From Paraplanobispora takensis (lineage in GTDB: Bacteria; Actinomycetota; Actinomycetes; Streptosporangiales; Streptosporangiaceae), in the NCBI RefSeq assembly GCF_016863195.1, contig NZ_BOOK01000036.1, positions 124,001 to 188,000 of the forward strand: a DNA stretch of 64,000 nt, in the 5' to 3' direction. Each line of letters opens with the position of its first letter. Position 1 is the stretch's first letter. Under the pieces are notes generated by a model that saw only the letters and a list, made by a program, of their open reading frames with translations, ran no database searches and was not told the origin of the DNA. The translations under genes and the position numbers were made by a program. Positions 1-9,900 of the stretch are shown here, in pieces.

Positions 1-932
1 TCCCGGAACTTCGGCATGTCGGCGGGGAAGAGCGTCCGGGGCTCGGCCAGCGGCGCGGAGGCGTCCCAGATCTCGGGCGTGCGGATGTACCCGCCGACGA
101 GGATCCCGCCGCCCTCCTCCCGGAAGTAGACGATGTTGTCGGGGTCCCGGACCGTGGGTGCGGAGGAGGGGACCCCGAACGGCTCGGTGACGACGTACTG
201 GTGCTTGATCGGCACGACCGGGACGTCCACCCCGGCCAGCCGCCCGACCCGCCCGCTGGCGGCCCCGGCGGCGATGACGACGACGTCGGCCTCGATCACC
301 TGCTCCTCCGCCTCCGCGAGCGCCCCGTGCCCCCCTCCCGGCCGTTCGCCGGCGACCGCCAGCCGTACCCCCGCGATCCGCCCGTCCACCACGTCGAGGC
401 CGGTCACGCGGGTCCCGGTGAAGATCCGCACGCCCAGCTTCTCGGCTCCGGCCGCCAGCGCCCTGGCCAGCAGCGCCGGGTCGAGCCAGCCGTCGCCGGG
501 CAGCCAGAGCGCCGCCCGCACGTCCGCGGTCTCCAGCAGCGGCAGCATCTGCGCCGTCTGCGCGCCGGAGAGCACCTCCAGCCCCAGCCCGTAGGTCTCG
601 GCGGCCCCGGCCAGGCGCAGCGACTCCTCCACCCGCTCGGGCGTGGTCGCCAGCCGGAGGCCGCCCACCCCCCGCCAGCCCGGGTCGAGACCGGTGAGCT
701 CGGCCAGCTCGGGGTAGAGCCCGGCGGAGTACATGATCATCTTGGTCTGGGTGACGGTCGAGCGGAGCTGGCCCACGAACCCGGCCGAGTGCCAGGTGGT
801 GCCCTCGGTGAGCTCGTGCTGCTCGACCAGGACCACCTGTCTCCATCCGAGCCTCGCCAGGTGGTAGGCGACGCTGCAACCGGCCACCCCGCCGCCGATC
901 ACGACGGCCCGCGCGGAATCAGGAAGTTTCAA
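1..932 (-). CDS. FAD-dependent oxidoreductase (dimethylglycine/sarcosine dehydrogenase-like), partial
   Basis: The gene starts inside the window and runs off the left edge, so only about 310 N-terminal residues are seen. They carry a Rossmann FAD motif near residues 10-24 (VIGGGVAGCSVAYHL), then an ELTEGTTWHSAG stretch typical of dimethylglycine and sarcosine dehydrogenases, and a second glycine-rich segment (VVVAAGAASG) of the DAO fold. Family members oxidise N-methylated glycines with FAD; many carry a C-terminal GcvT-like folate domain, which would lie outside the window. The TTG start at 932 is preceded by GAGGGG eight bases upstream; no better ATG or GTG is in frame. It diverges from a choline-kinase-like gene and a permease, which fits uptake and breakdown of a choline- or glycine-betaine-type amine (inference). 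The exact substrate cannot be read from the sequence. Confidence 0.8.
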   Translation of the reverse strand, partial: MKLPDSARAVVIGGGVAGCSVAYHLARLGWRQVVLVEQHELTEGTTWHSAGFVGQLRSTVTQTKMIMYSAGLYPELAELTGLDPGWRGVGGLRLATTPERVEESLRLAGAAETYGLGLEVLSGAQTAQMLPLLETADVRAALWLPGDGWLDPALLARALAAGAEKLGVRIFTGTRVTGLDVVDGRIAGVRLAVAGERPGGGHGALAEAEEQVIEADVVVIAAGAASGRVGRLAGVDVPVVPIKHQYVVTEPFGVPSSAPTVRDPDNIVYFREEGGGILVGGYIRTPEIWDASAPLAEPRTLFPADMPKFR

Positions 933-1006
933 GGTGGGAACCCCTCTGTAACGACTCGTCCGCAGAATCGGATCAATGGTCTGAAGGTAGGCCAAAGGAG
1001 TCCGGC

Positions 1007-1999
1007 ATGCCAGACGCTCTCGCCGCCGTCCGGGAATGGGCAGGACAGCCCGTCACCGAGACGCCGATCAAGGGTGGGCTCAGTCACCGCATCGCGCGGG
1101 TGGACGCCGCCGACGGGCGGCGCTGGCTGCTGCGCGTGCTCGACCCGCGCGTCTCCGCGGCCGGGCTCGGCATCCCCCTCGACCAGGAGATCGCCAACAC
1201 CCTGCGGGCGGCCGAGGCCGGGATCGGCCCCCGGGTCCTGCACCGGATGCCCGGCGCCCTGCTGCTGGAGTATCTGGAGGGCACGACCCTGGACGCGCAC
1301 GCCGTACGGGCCCTGCCGGGCCCGGTGGCGGCGGCCTGCCGGCGGCTGCACGCGGGGCCGCGCTTCGTCAACGACTTCTCGATCTTCAGGAAGCTGGAGG
1401 AGTTCCTCGCCCTGTGCCGCGCCCACGGCCTGCGGACCCCCGCCGGATACGAGGACCGGCTGCCGGCCGTCGCGGAGATCGAGCGCGCATTGGAGGCCGA
1501 TCCGCTCCCCTCCGCGCCCTGCCACAACGACCTGCTGCCGGAGAACTTCATCCGCTGCGGCGACGAGGTCAGGATCGTCGACTACCAGCTGTCCGGGAAC
1601 AACGACCCGGCCTTCGAGCTGGGCGACATCGCGGCCGAGGCGGACTATCACCCCGACCTCACCTGCCAACTGGCCCGCGCCTATTTCGGCGAGGACAGCC
1701 CACGACTGGCGGCCAGGGTCAGGCTCAACCTCATCATGTCGAACCTCACCTGGACCCTCTGGTTCTCGGTCCACCACGGACTGCTGAGGGAGCAGGCGGC
1801 CGCCGCCGGCTTCGACTACGACGCCGAGGCGGCCGACAAGTTCGCGCAGGCCGTACGGGACCTGGAAGACCCGGGATTCGGGCGGCTGATCGATGACGTC
1901 CGGGGCCTGCGCCCCGGCTTTCCCACCCCCCGCACCACGCAAGGAGGCTTGAGTGACCAAGCCAAGCCCGCAGGACGAGGACGCCAGGCGCCTGGCTGA
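1007..1999 (+). CDS. Choline/ethanolamine kinase-like phosphotransferase (APH fold)
   Basis: This 330-residue protein has the APH/choline-kinase fold. The catalytic loop CHNDLLPENF lies near residues 172-181 (HxDxxxxN type), and the metal-binding IVDYQLSGNNDPAFELGD follows about 10 residues later. The FELGDIAAE continuation is typical of choline/ethanolamine kinase-like bacterial proteins (LicA-like) rather than antibiotic kinases. The ATG at 1007 has AAAGGAG upstream. The last 47 bases overlap the permease gene, whose ribosome binding site lies inside this coding sequence, so the two are probably translated as an operon. Because of the divergent amine oxidase and the following permease, a role in choline, ethanolamine or a related amino alcohol is more likely than drug resistance. 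Substrate is inferred only. Confidence 0.72.
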   Translation: MPDALAAVREWAGQPVTETPIKGGLSHRIARVDAADGRRWLLRVLDPRVSAAGLGIPLDQEIANTLRAAEAGIGPRVLHRMPGALLLEYLEGTTLDAHAVRALPGPVAAACRRLHAGPRFVNDFSIFRKLEEFLALCRAHGLRTPAGYEDRLPAVAEIERALEADPLPSAPCHNDLLPENFIRCGDEVRIVDYQLSGNNDPAFELGDIAAEADYHPDLTCQLARAYFGEDSPRLAARVRLNLIMSNLTWTLWFSVHHGLLREQAAAAGFDYDAEAADKFAQAVRDLEDPGFGRLIDDVRGLRPGFPTPRTTQGGLSDQAKPAGRGRQAPG

Positions 2000-3494
2000 A
2001 CTCGGCTACAAACAGGAGCTCTCCCGCACCTGGAGCGGCTTCTCCAACTTCGCCATCTCCTTCTCGATCATCTCCATCCTGGCCGGCTGCTTCACCACCT
2101 TCGGCCAGGCCTGGAACAACGGCGGCCCGATCGCCATCTCGTGGGGCTGGCCGCTGATCTCGATCTTCATCCTGATCATCGGCCTGTGCATGTCCGAGCT
2201 GGTGTCGGCCTACCCCACCGCGGGAGGCATCTACTGGTGGGCCGCGAAGATGGGCAGGCCGATCCACGGCTGGTTCACCGGGTGGTTCAACCTCATCGGC
2301 CTGATCGCGGTCACCGCCTCGGTCGACTACGGCTGCGCGACGTTCATGAACATCACGATCAACCGGTTCGTCTCCGGGTTCGAGATCTCTCTCCTGAACA
2401 CGTTCCTGCTGTTCGCGGTCATCCTGGTCCTGCACGCTCTGATCAACATCTTCAGCCACCGGCTGATCTCGGTGCTGCAGAACGTCTCCGTCTACTGGCA
2501 CGTGTTCGGCGCGGCCGTCGTCGTGCTCATCCTGATCTTCGGCCCGGACTCGCACCAGTCGCTGTCGTTCGTGTTCACCGAGACGATCAACAACTCCGGC
2601 TTCTCCGACTCCTCCTACTGGTTCTACGTGCTGCCGCTGGGCTTCCTGCTGACCCAGTACACGATCACCGGCTTCGACGCGTGCGCGCACGTGTCGGAGG
2701 AGACGCAGGGCGCCTCCACGGCCGCCGCCCGCGGCCTGTGGCAGTCGATCTTCTACTCGGCGATCGGCGGCTGGATCCTGCTGCTGGCCTTCCTGTTCGC
2801 GGCCACCGACGTGGAGGCGGTCAACGAGGCCGGCGGTTTCGTGGGGGCCATCTTCGAGTCCGCGCTCCCCGGCAACCTGGCCACGGCGATCTTCGCGATC
2901 TCCACCATCGGCCAGTTCTTCTGCGGGATGAGCTGCGTGACCTCGATGTCCCGGATGACCTACGCCTTCGCCCGGGACGGGGCCATCCCCGGCTGGCGGC
3001 TGTGGTCGAAGGTCGACCGGAACCGCACGCCGGTCAACGCGATCATCTTCGGCTGCGTGCTGGCGCTGATCCTCACCCTGCCCGCGCTCTACGAGGCCCC
3101 GAACGGGCTGCCGCTGGCGTTCTACGCGGTGGTCTCGGTCGCGGTCATCGGCCTCTACATCGCCTTCGCGATCCCGATCTGGCTCCGGCTGCGGATGGGC
3201 GACAGCTTCGTGCCCGGCCCGTGGACGCTGGGATCGAAGTACAAGGTGATGTGCTGGATCGCCGTCATCGAGATCGTCGTCGTGTCGATCTACTTCATCA
3301 TGCCGCTGGTCCCGGAGGCCGTGCCGTTCAGCGAGGACTTCACCTGGACCGCGGTGAACTACGCGCCCATCGTGGTCGGCGTGATGGTGATCGGCGTGGG
3401 ACTGTGGTGGGCGCTGTCGGCCCGGCACTGGTTCACCGGACCGCGCCGCACGATCGACGACATCCCCACCGACGAGACCGAGCCGGTCGGCTGA
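1953..3494 (+). CDS. APC-superfamily amino acid/amine permease
   Basis: A 513-residue integral membrane protein with about 12 hydrophobic segments. The N-terminal GYKQELSRTWSGFSNFAISF and the SAYPTAGGIYWWAAKMG stretch are hallmarks of the APC amino acid/GABA/choline permease group. The GTG start at 1953 has AAGGAGG six bases upstream, inside the end of the phosphotransferase gene. A 16-bp triplicated sequence and a strong hairpin follow the stop. Given its partners (kinase upstream, divergent DMGDH-type oxidase), it likely imports the amine handled by them. Substrate specificity is not determinable by eye. Confidence 0.85.
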   Translation: MTKPSPQDEDARRLAELGYKQELSRTWSGFSNFAISFSIISILAGCFTTFGQAWNNGGPIAISWGWPLISIFILIIGLCMSELVSAYPTAGGIYWWAAKMGRPIHGWFTGWFNLIGLIAVTASVDYGCATFMNITINRFVSGFEISLLNTFLLFAVILVLHALINIFSHRLISVLQNVSVYWHVFGAAVVVLILIFGPDSHQSLSFVFTETINNSGFSDSSYWFYVLPLGFLLTQYTITGFDACAHVSEETQGASTAAARGLWQSIFYSAIGGWILLLAFLFAATDVEAVNEAGGFVGAIFESALPGNLATAIFAISTIGQFFCGMSCVTSMSRMTYAFARDGAIPGWRLWSKVDRNRTPVNAIIFGCVLALILTLPALYEAPNGLPLAFYAVVSVAVIGLYIAFAIPIWLRLRMGDSFVPGPWTLGSKYKVMCWIAVIEIVVVSIYFIMPLVPEAVPFSEDFTWTAVNYAPIVVGVMVIGVGLWWALSARHWFTGPRRTIDDIPTDETEPVG

Positions 3495-3500
3495 TCGCAC

Positions 3501-3548
3501 GGCTCAGCGGTCGCACGGCTCAGCGGTCGCACGGCTCAGCGGTCGCAC
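3501..3548. repeat. Three perfect tandem copies of a 16-bp unit
   Basis: The unit GGCTCAGCGGTCGCAC occurs at 3501-3516, 3517-3532 and 3533-3548 without a mismatch. It lies just behind the permease stop codon and runs into the left arm of the terminator hairpin. Confidence 0.95.
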
Positions 3549-3578
3549 GGCGGGCGCCCGGCCATGGGCGCCCGCCGT
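3547..3578. terminator. Bidirectional terminator hairpin between permease and lipB
   Basis: A perfect 13-bp inverted repeat (ACGGCGGGCGCCC at 3547-3559 and its complement at 3566-3578) with a 6-nt loop lies between two convergent genes. There is no clear U-tract on either strand, as is common in GC-rich actinomycetes. Confidence 0.75.
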
Positions 3579-3631
3579 ACGACCGCGGTTCGCCAGGTCG
3601 GCTCGCCTCGGGGGTCGTCTCCCTCCGAGGG

Positions 3632-4267
3632 TCAGCTCGCCTCGAAGGCCTCCGCGACCGCGGCCCGGACCCGGTCCATCGGGATGCCGGAGGTCTCGCG
3701 GACGAGCGAGGTCATGTCCACATCCGGCATGCCGCAGGGCACCGCCCAGTCCCACGGGGTCAGGTCGCCGTCGACGTTGAGGGCGAACCCGTGGCTGGTG
3801 ACGCCCCGGCTCTGGCGCATGCCGATGGAGACGATCTTTCGGCCGGTCCCGCTCGTCCACACGCCGGTGAGCAGTTCCGAGCCGGGCGGGGTGTCCCGCC
3901 GCTCGGCCGGGACGCCCAGTTCCCGCAGCGCGCGGACGAGCCGGAGCTCGACCTCGCGCACGTAGTCGACGATCCCCTCGCCCTCGCCGAGCTTGACGAT
4001 CAGGTAGCCGACGAGCTGGCCGGGGCCGTGGTAGGTGAGCTGCCCGCCCCGGCCCGTGCTCACGACGGGGATGCCGTGGGACGGGTCGGGCAGGTGCTGC
4101 TCCAGCGTGCGCCTGCCGACGGTGTAGACCTGCGGATGACTGAGCAGCCAGAGGGTGTCCGGCCGCTCGTCACGCTGCCGTTCGCCGACCAGGTCGGTCA
4201 TCCGCTCCATGGCCTTCTCGTAGTCGACCAGATCGTCCTGGAGCAGGGACAGGGGGCGTTGCCTCAT
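3632..4267 (-). CDS. lipB: Octanoyl-[acyl carrier protein]:protein N-octanoyltransferase
   Basis: LipB moves the octanoyl group from octanoyl-ACP to lipoyl domains of 2-oxoacid dehydrogenases and GcvH, the first step of lipoate synthesis in the cytoplasm. The 211-residue length is normal. Diagnostic motifs are RGGQLTYHGPGQ (about 73-84), GRKIVSIG with the conserved lysine (about 144), GFALNV, and the catalytic cysteine in AVPCGMP (about 178). lipA, usually next door in actinomycetes, is not between it and the next genes; the gene stands apart here, convergent with the permease. A PspC-type gene lies 15 bases upstream on the same strand. Confidence 0.95.
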   Translation of the reverse strand: MRQRPLSLLQDDLVDYEKAMERMTDLVGERQRDERPDTLWLLSHPQVYTVGRRTLEQHLPDPSHGIPVVSTGRGGQLTYHGPGQLVGYLIVKLGEGEGIVDYVREVELRLVRALRELGVPAERRDTPPGSELLTGVWTSGTGRKIVSIGMRQSRGVTSHGFALNVDGDLTPWDWAVPCGMPDVDMTSLVRETSGIPMDRVRAAVAEAFEAS

Positions 4268-4282
4268 GCCCCCAGCTTATTT

Positions 4283-4468
4283 TCAGTAGCGGGCCGCGGG
4301 CGCCTTGGGGATGATGATCCACATCAGGACGTAGGCGACCCACAGGGGTCCCGGAATCAGTGAGAGCAGCAGCCACAGCACCCGGACGACCGTGGGCGAC
4401 CAGCCGAGGCTCTCCGCGATCCCGCCGCAGACGCCGGCGATTATCTTGTGGTTTCTCGAACGGTGCAC
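4283..4468 (-). CDS. PspC-domain small membrane protein
   Basis: A 61-residue protein consisting of a PspC domain: a basic N-terminus, the KIIAGVCGGIAESLG motif, then a long hydrophobic segment ending in WIIIPKAPAARY. PspC proteins are inner-membrane sensors or regulators of envelope stress. The GTG at 4468 is the best start, since GGGAG sits seven bases upstream and the nearby ATG at 4475 is out of frame. It is transcribed toward lipB with a 15-base gap, so the two may share a message. The region up to the divergent M28 peptidase start at 4716 must hold both promoters. Confidence 0.85.
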   Translation of the reverse strand: MHRSRNHKIIAGVCGGIAESLGWSPTVVRVLWLLLSLIPGPLWVAYVLMWIIIPKAPAARY

Positions 4469-4715
4469 TTTGCATCTCCCGGATCGTTGTCGTTTCTCAC
4501 CCGGTAAAACGAGTGCCGGAGAGCACCACGTTCCCTCAGCGTCCCTGAGAAAACCCTGTCAGGGTCGGGCCTCCGCGCCTGCCACGTCACGGTCAACTCA
4601 TGCTTCATAACTTTTTGCAACTCGGCGTCAACAGCTCTAGTCGAAGGTGATTGATCACGGTACGTTCCGCTCTAGTACGGAATGGGACCCCCCATACAGT
4701 CTCCCGAGGAGCGTT

Positions 4716-6278
4716 ATGCGCCTGAGATTCCGACACGGCTTGGTCCGAGGCCTCACCCTCGCCACGGCTCTCGCCCTTCCCCTTGCCTTCACCCCCGCGG
4801 CGAACGCGTCGTCCGGGGTCGACGTCCCGGATGTGCTGGCCAACGCCATCGCCCACCAGGTCAAGGGCAAGAACGTCAAGAAGCACCTGAACAAGTTCCA
4901 GGAGATCGCCACCGCCAACGGCGGCAACCGCGCGGCGGGCACCTCCGGGTACGACGCCTCGCTGGCATACGTGCAGGACAAGCTCCGCAAGGCCGGCTAC
5001 CGGACCTCCACCACCGACGTGGAGTTCGTGACCGGCTGGACGGAGAACAGCGCCCCGGTCCTGGAGCGGACGTCGGCCCCGGCCAAGACCTACACCCCCA
5101 CCACCGACTTCGTGACGGTGCAGCCCTCCAGCTCCGGTGACGTCACCGCGCAGATCCAGGTGGTCGACCCGGTCCTCCCGCCGACGCCGACCCCCAGCTC
5201 CACGGCGGGCTGCGAGCCCGAGGACTTCAACGGGTTCGTCGCCGGCCGGATCGCGCTGATCCAGCGCGGCACCTGCCCGTTCATCGACAAGGCCACCAAC
5301 GCCAAGGCGGCGGGCGCGTCCGGCGTCATCTTCTTCAACGAGGGCCAGCCGGGCCGTACCGACCCGTTCACCTTCGACATCCGGGAGTGGCGCTTCGGCT
5401 TCCCGATCGTGTTCGCCAGCTTCGCCGTCGGCTCGGACCTGGCCTCCACCCCGGACGCGACCGTGCACCTGAAGGTCGACGCCACGACCACGCTCGGCCA
5501 CACCAAGAACCTCATCGCCGACTCCCGCTGGGGCAAGAGCGGTGAGATCGTGATGGTCGGCGCCCACCTGGACAGCGTCCCCGAGGGTCCCGGCATCAAC
5601 GACAACGGCTCCGGCAGCGCCGCCATCCTGGAGACCGCGCTGAAGATGGCCTACGTGCCCACCAAGTACAAGCTCCGCTTCGGCTTCTGGGGCGCCGAGG
5701 AGCTGGGCCTGCTCGGCTCCGAGCAGTACGTGGCCGGTCTCTCCCAGGCCGAGAAGGACAAGATCCGTCTCTACCTGAACTTCGACATGGTGGCCTCGCC
5801 CAACGACGCCACGTTCCTCTACGACGGTGACGACTCCGACGCAGAGGGCGCGGGCCCCGGCCCGGCCGGCTCCGCCGAGATCGAGAAGCGCCTGGAGAAC
5901 TTCTACACCAAGCGCAGCCTGCCCTTCGAGGGCACCGACTTCGACGGCCGCTCCGACTACGGCCCGTTCATCGCCAACGGCATCCCGTCCGGCGGCATCT
6001 TCACCGGCGCCGAGGGCATCAAGACGCCCGAGCAGGCCGCCAAGTTCGGCGGCACCGCGGGCATCGCCTTCGACCCGTGCTACCACTCCGAGTGCGACAC
6101 GATCACCAACATCAGTGACGCCGCCCTGGAGCGCAACTCCAAGGCAGTCGCCTACACCTCGTCGTTCTTCTCCTTCGACCTGTCCGACATCCCCGACCGC
6201 AACGCCGCCGCCCTGGCGAAGTCCGCGACCACCTCCTCCGCCGGGCACTCCCACTCCCACGGTGAGGCGGCCAAGTAA
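4716..6278 (+). CDS. Secreted M28-family aminopeptidase with PA domain
   Basis: A 520-residue exported metallopeptidase of the Streptomyces griseus aminopeptidase type. The first ~30 residues are a signal peptide (RFRHGLVRG, a hydrophobic stretch, then ANA). A PA (protease-associated) insert covers roughly residues 100-235, with the RGTCPFIDKATNAKAAGASG core. The peptidase domain shows the dinuclear zinc ligands: His and Asp in [17 protein letters not shown], Glu in GAEELGL, Asp in NFDMV and a late His in CYHSECD. The PA domain and the paralogue behind it indicate an extracellular leucyl/aminopeptidase pair. The start at 4716 (GAGGAG upstream) is preferred to an in-frame ATG at 4647, because it places the signal peptide at the N-terminus. 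The tail is His/Ser-rich (SAGHSHSHGEAAK). Confidence 0.9.
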   Translation: MRLRFRHGLVRGLTLATALALPLAFTPAANASSGVDVPDVLANAIAHQVKGKNVKKHLNKFQEIATANGGNRAAGTSGYDASLAYVQDKLRKAGYRTSTTDVEFVTGWTENSAPVLERTSAPAKTYTPTTDFVTVQPSSSGDVTAQIQVVDPVLPPTPTPSSTAGCEPEDFNGFVAGRIALIQRGTCPFIDKATNAKAAGASGVIFFNEGQPGRTDPFTFDIREWRFGFPIVFASFAVGSDLASTPDATVHLKVDATTTLGHTKNLIADSRWGKSGEIVMVGAHLDSVPEGPGINDNGSGSAAILETALKMAYVPTKYKLRFGFWGAEELGLLGSEQYVAGLSQAEKDKIRLYLNFDMVASPNDATFLYDGDDSDAEGAGPGPAGSAEIEKRLENFYTKRSLPFEGTDFDGRSDYGPFIANGIPSGGIFTGAEGIKTPEQAAKFGGTAGIAFDPCYHSECDTITNISDAALERNSKAVAYTSSFFSFDLSDIPDRNAAALAKSATTSSAGHSHSHGEAAK

Positions 6279-6283
6279 GACGA

Positions 6284-7958
<1,675 letters not shown>

Positions 7959-7970
7959 CGACCGCCGAGA

Positions 7971-8000
7971 TACGGCCGCGCCCGGACGGGCGCGGCCGTA
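7971..8000 (+). terminator. Terminator hairpin behind second M28 peptidase
   Basis: TACGGCCGCGCCCG (7971-7984) is perfectly complementary to 7987-8000. With the loop opened to about six bases it still leaves a 12-bp GC stem twelve bases after the stop codon. Confidence 0.75.
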
Positions 8001-8075
8001 CTCGTGTCCGGGTACGGCCGCGCCGGCCATCCGGAGCCGTCGCGGCCGTGCACAGTCAGTGGCGGCCGTGCACGG

Positions 8076-8204
8076 TCATTGGAGGTCTTCGAGATTGTCG
8101 TCCTCGTCGGAGGCCTCGTCACCGTCCTGGGCCCCTTCGGCGGCCGACTGCAGAAGCGGGTCGTTGTCATCGGTCTTGGGGCGGCTTTCCTCTGGCATCG
8201 TCAT
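8076..8204 (-). CDS. Very small acidic protein (hypothetical)
   Basis: An open frame of 42 codons on the minus strand, in a stretch otherwise without a gene. It starts with ATG at 8204 (second ATG at 8198) and ends at TGA 8076-8078. The product begins MTMPEESRPKTDDNDPLLQ and ends in a very acidic tail (DGDEASDEDDNLEDLQ). There is no hydrophobic segment and no cysteine. A GGGGGG run lies about 12-17 bases upstream as a possible ribosome binding site. The strong acidic bias and the good codon pattern for such GC-rich DNA argue for a real gene; function is unknown. Convergent with the M28 gene; transcription would end toward the 7971-8000 hairpin. Confidence 0.5.
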   Translation of the reverse strand: MTMPEESRPKTDDNDPLLQSAAEGAQDGDEASDEDDNLEDLQ

Positions 8205-8335
8205 AGTCGGCCGATGCCCCCCGGCGCCCCGTTTAATGTCCTATTTAATACCGTAAGTCACCCAAGCTTGGATTCGTCCGGTCCTCTCCGGGGAACCGTC
8301 CTGTCTCACACGAAACAGGACTGAAGGAGAGCGTC

Positions 8336-8533
8336 ATGCCTGAGCCGCAGCAGCCAGAACTCCGGCGATCCGAACGGGGAGGCACCTCCGACAAGGACAA
8401 CACCGGCATTTCCCAGTCGCGCTCCAGCAAGGGCCGGAGCGCCGGCCGCCCACACGGCACCGACAAGGGGCACCGGGGCGGAGGCAAGGGGGGCGGCGTA
8501 CCGCCCGACCAGCAGCCCCCGCACCCCGCCTGA
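8336..8533 (+). CDS. Small hydrophilic protein (hypothetical)
   Basis: A 65-residue, highly charged, glycine- and proline-rich protein (MPEPQQPELRRSERGG to VPPDQQPPHPA). It has no membrane segment and no recognisable domain and is probably disordered. An excellent ribosome binding site (GAAGGAGAG) lies seven bases upstream of the ATG, which is the main support for it being expressed. It sits just before a CBS-domain gene with a stress-type promoter. Function unknown. Confidence 0.55.
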   Translation: MPEPQQPELRRSERGGTSDKDNTGISQSRSSKGRSAGRPHGTDKGHRGGGKGGGVPPDQQPPHPA

Positions 8534-8559
8534 CCACTGACCACATCCGGAGATATATA

Positions 8560-8586
8560 GCTTTTTGTCCGCTTTAAGTGGGGTAT
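8560..8586 (+). promoter_or_regulatory. Possible SigB/SigH-type stress promoter of the CBS gene
   Basis: GGGTAT at 8581-8586 matches the -10 of actinomycete SigB-type promoters (GNNT, 14-16 bases, GGGTAY). A weak GCTTTT element lies about 17 bases upstream. The CBS-domain gene starts 31 bases downstream. The -35 match is poor, so this is tentative. Confidence 0.3.
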
Positions 8587-8617
8587 GAGTCCTCACACAA
8601 GCGCGAAGGGGGATCTC

Positions 8618-9034
8618 ATGAGCAAGACGGTGGCCGATGTGATGACGGCCAATCCCGCGACCATCGACGCCGGGCAGCCCGTGTCCGTCGCGGCCCGGAT
8701 CATGAGCAGCGAGGACACCGGGGCGGTCATCATCACCAACGACGGGGTGATCAGCGGGATCGTGACCGACCGCGACATCGCCGTCCGCATCGTGGCCGAG
8801 GACAAGGGACCCGACACTCCGGTCCAGGACGCGTGCAGCGACGACCTCGTGACCGTCGGGCCCGACACCAGCCTGGAGCAGGTCGTCCAGCTGATGCGTT
8901 CCAGGGCCGTACGCCGGATGCCGGTGGTCGAGAACAACAAGGCCGTGGGCATCGTGAGCATCGGCGACCTCGCGATGGAGCGCGACCCCGACTCGGCCCT
9001 GGCCGACATCTCCGCCGCCGAGGGCAACCAGTAG
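8618..9034 (+). CDS. CBS-domain-pair protein
   Basis: A 138-residue protein made of two CBS domains, roughly residues 5-60 (VADVMTANPATIDAGQPV, then GVISGIVTDRDIAVRIVAE) and 65-125 (VVQLMRSRAVRRMPVVENNKA, then VGIVSIGDLAM). Stand-alone CBS pairs bind adenine nucleotides and act as energy or stress sensors; the mycobacterial Hrp1 family looks similar. The start at 8618 (ATGAGCAAG, preceded by AAGGGGG) is preferred over an in-frame ATG at 8585, because it has the ribosome binding site and gives the canonical N-terminus. Confidence 0.85.
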   Translation: MSKTVADVMTANPATIDAGQPVSVAARIMSSEDTGAVIITNDGVISGIVTDRDIAVRIVAEDKGPDTPVQDACSDDLVTVGPDTSLEQVVQLMRSRAVRRMPVVENNKAVGIVSIGDLAMERDPDSALADISAAEGNQ

Positions 9035-9206
9035 GTCCGGGATCCGGCCTCTCATGGACGGAGCCGGGATCGCCTTCCGGCGGTCCCGGCCTGTCCGCGT
9101 GGGAAGCAGCCGGGTTCCCGCCGGCCACCGGCGGTGCCAACGCGTGTGAGCCGCCTCCGCAGGGGAATCGGCAGCTCACCACCAATGGGAGGGAGATGGT
9201 GACGTC

Positions 9207-9671
9207 ATGGCCTCGGAGCCGTCCGTCGTCACCAGCCTGTCGGAGCTCACCACGCTGCTCGGCAGGCGGCGGGGACTGTTCATCCGGTGGTCCAAGGACC
9301 TGAACGGCAACGGCGAGCACGGTGGCAGCCGGGACTCCCTCACCGGAGCCGAACTGCCCGGCCTGTCCGCCAGCCCTCTGGACATCGAGGCTTGGTGGGG
9401 CGAGCGCCCGGTGCGGTTGTGGGCCGCCCGGCGGCTGCACGACTACTCGCACCTGCGGCGTGACCGCGGGCCCGGGGTCAAGGCGTGGGTGCTGCACGGG
9501 GAGGAGGTGGGCCGCGGCCCCGACAACGAGCCGCTCATCGAGTACGACGAGGTGGTGGCCGTCGTCGACGACGCGGTGATGAAAGAGGCGAGCGAGCTCG
9601 TCGACGACCAGGGATGTCCCGAATGGGGGCCACTTGACCGCGGCCGCGGAGCCCCCAGGCTGACGGGCTGA
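9207..9671 (+). CDS. DUF6098-like actinobacterial protein
   Basis: A 154-residue soluble protein. The N-terminal LSELTTLLGRRRGLFIRWSKDL, the central LTGAELPGLSASPLDIEAWW and the PVRLWAARRLHDYSHLR stretch match my memory of the actinobacterial DUF6098 family, for which no activity is established. The ATG at 9207 has GGGAGGGA upstream. The last codons (RGAPRLTG) run into the first of a set of tandem repeats, so the extreme C-terminus may be recently altered. Stand-alone gene between the CBS gene and uppP. Confidence 0.65.
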   Translation: MASEPSVVTSLSELTTLLGRRRGLFIRWSKDLNGNGEHGGSRDSLTGAELPGLSASPLDIEAWWGERPVRLWAARRLHDYSHLRRDRGPGVKAWVLHGEEVGRGPDNEPLIEYDEVVAVVDDAVMKEASELVDDQGCPEWGPLDRGRGAPRLTG

Positions 9672-9787
9672 CGGGCTGACGGGCTGACGGGCCGGAGCCG
9701 TACCACCGACACCCCGCGCTGACGGGCCGGCGCCGCACCGCCGACACCCCGCGCTGACGGGCCGGCGCCGCACCGCCGACACCCCGC
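9659..9787. repeat. Nested tandem repeats behind DUF6098 gene
   Basis: GCTGACGG is repeated four times head to tail at 9659-9690. From 9683 a 35-bp unit (GCTGACGGGCCGGCGCCGCA... to CCCCGC) occurs three times, at 9683-9717 (imperfect), 9718-9752 and 9753-9787 (identical). The array starts inside the last codons of the upstream gene. Confidence 0.95.
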
Positions 9788-9900
9788 ACCGGCCGATGGC
9801 CCGCTCTCCGGCATATCAACCGAAAGGTCGAGTCACAGCCTTCACCTCCCTCCGCTAACCTCTCGGAGGTCACGCACGCGCTGGACGGAAGGCATCCACG

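Noticed and set aside
933-1006. Glycine riboswitch between the amine oxidase and the phosphotransferase
   Set aside because: The gap is 74 bp and shows none of the conserved aptamer core; too short for the known class.
1007-1999. Aminoglycoside resistance gene
   Set aside because: APH fold, but sequence and neighbours point to a choline-kinase-like metabolic enzyme.
9659-9787. CRISPR-like array
   Set aside because: Units are head to tail without unique spacers and there are no cas genes; simple tandem repeats.
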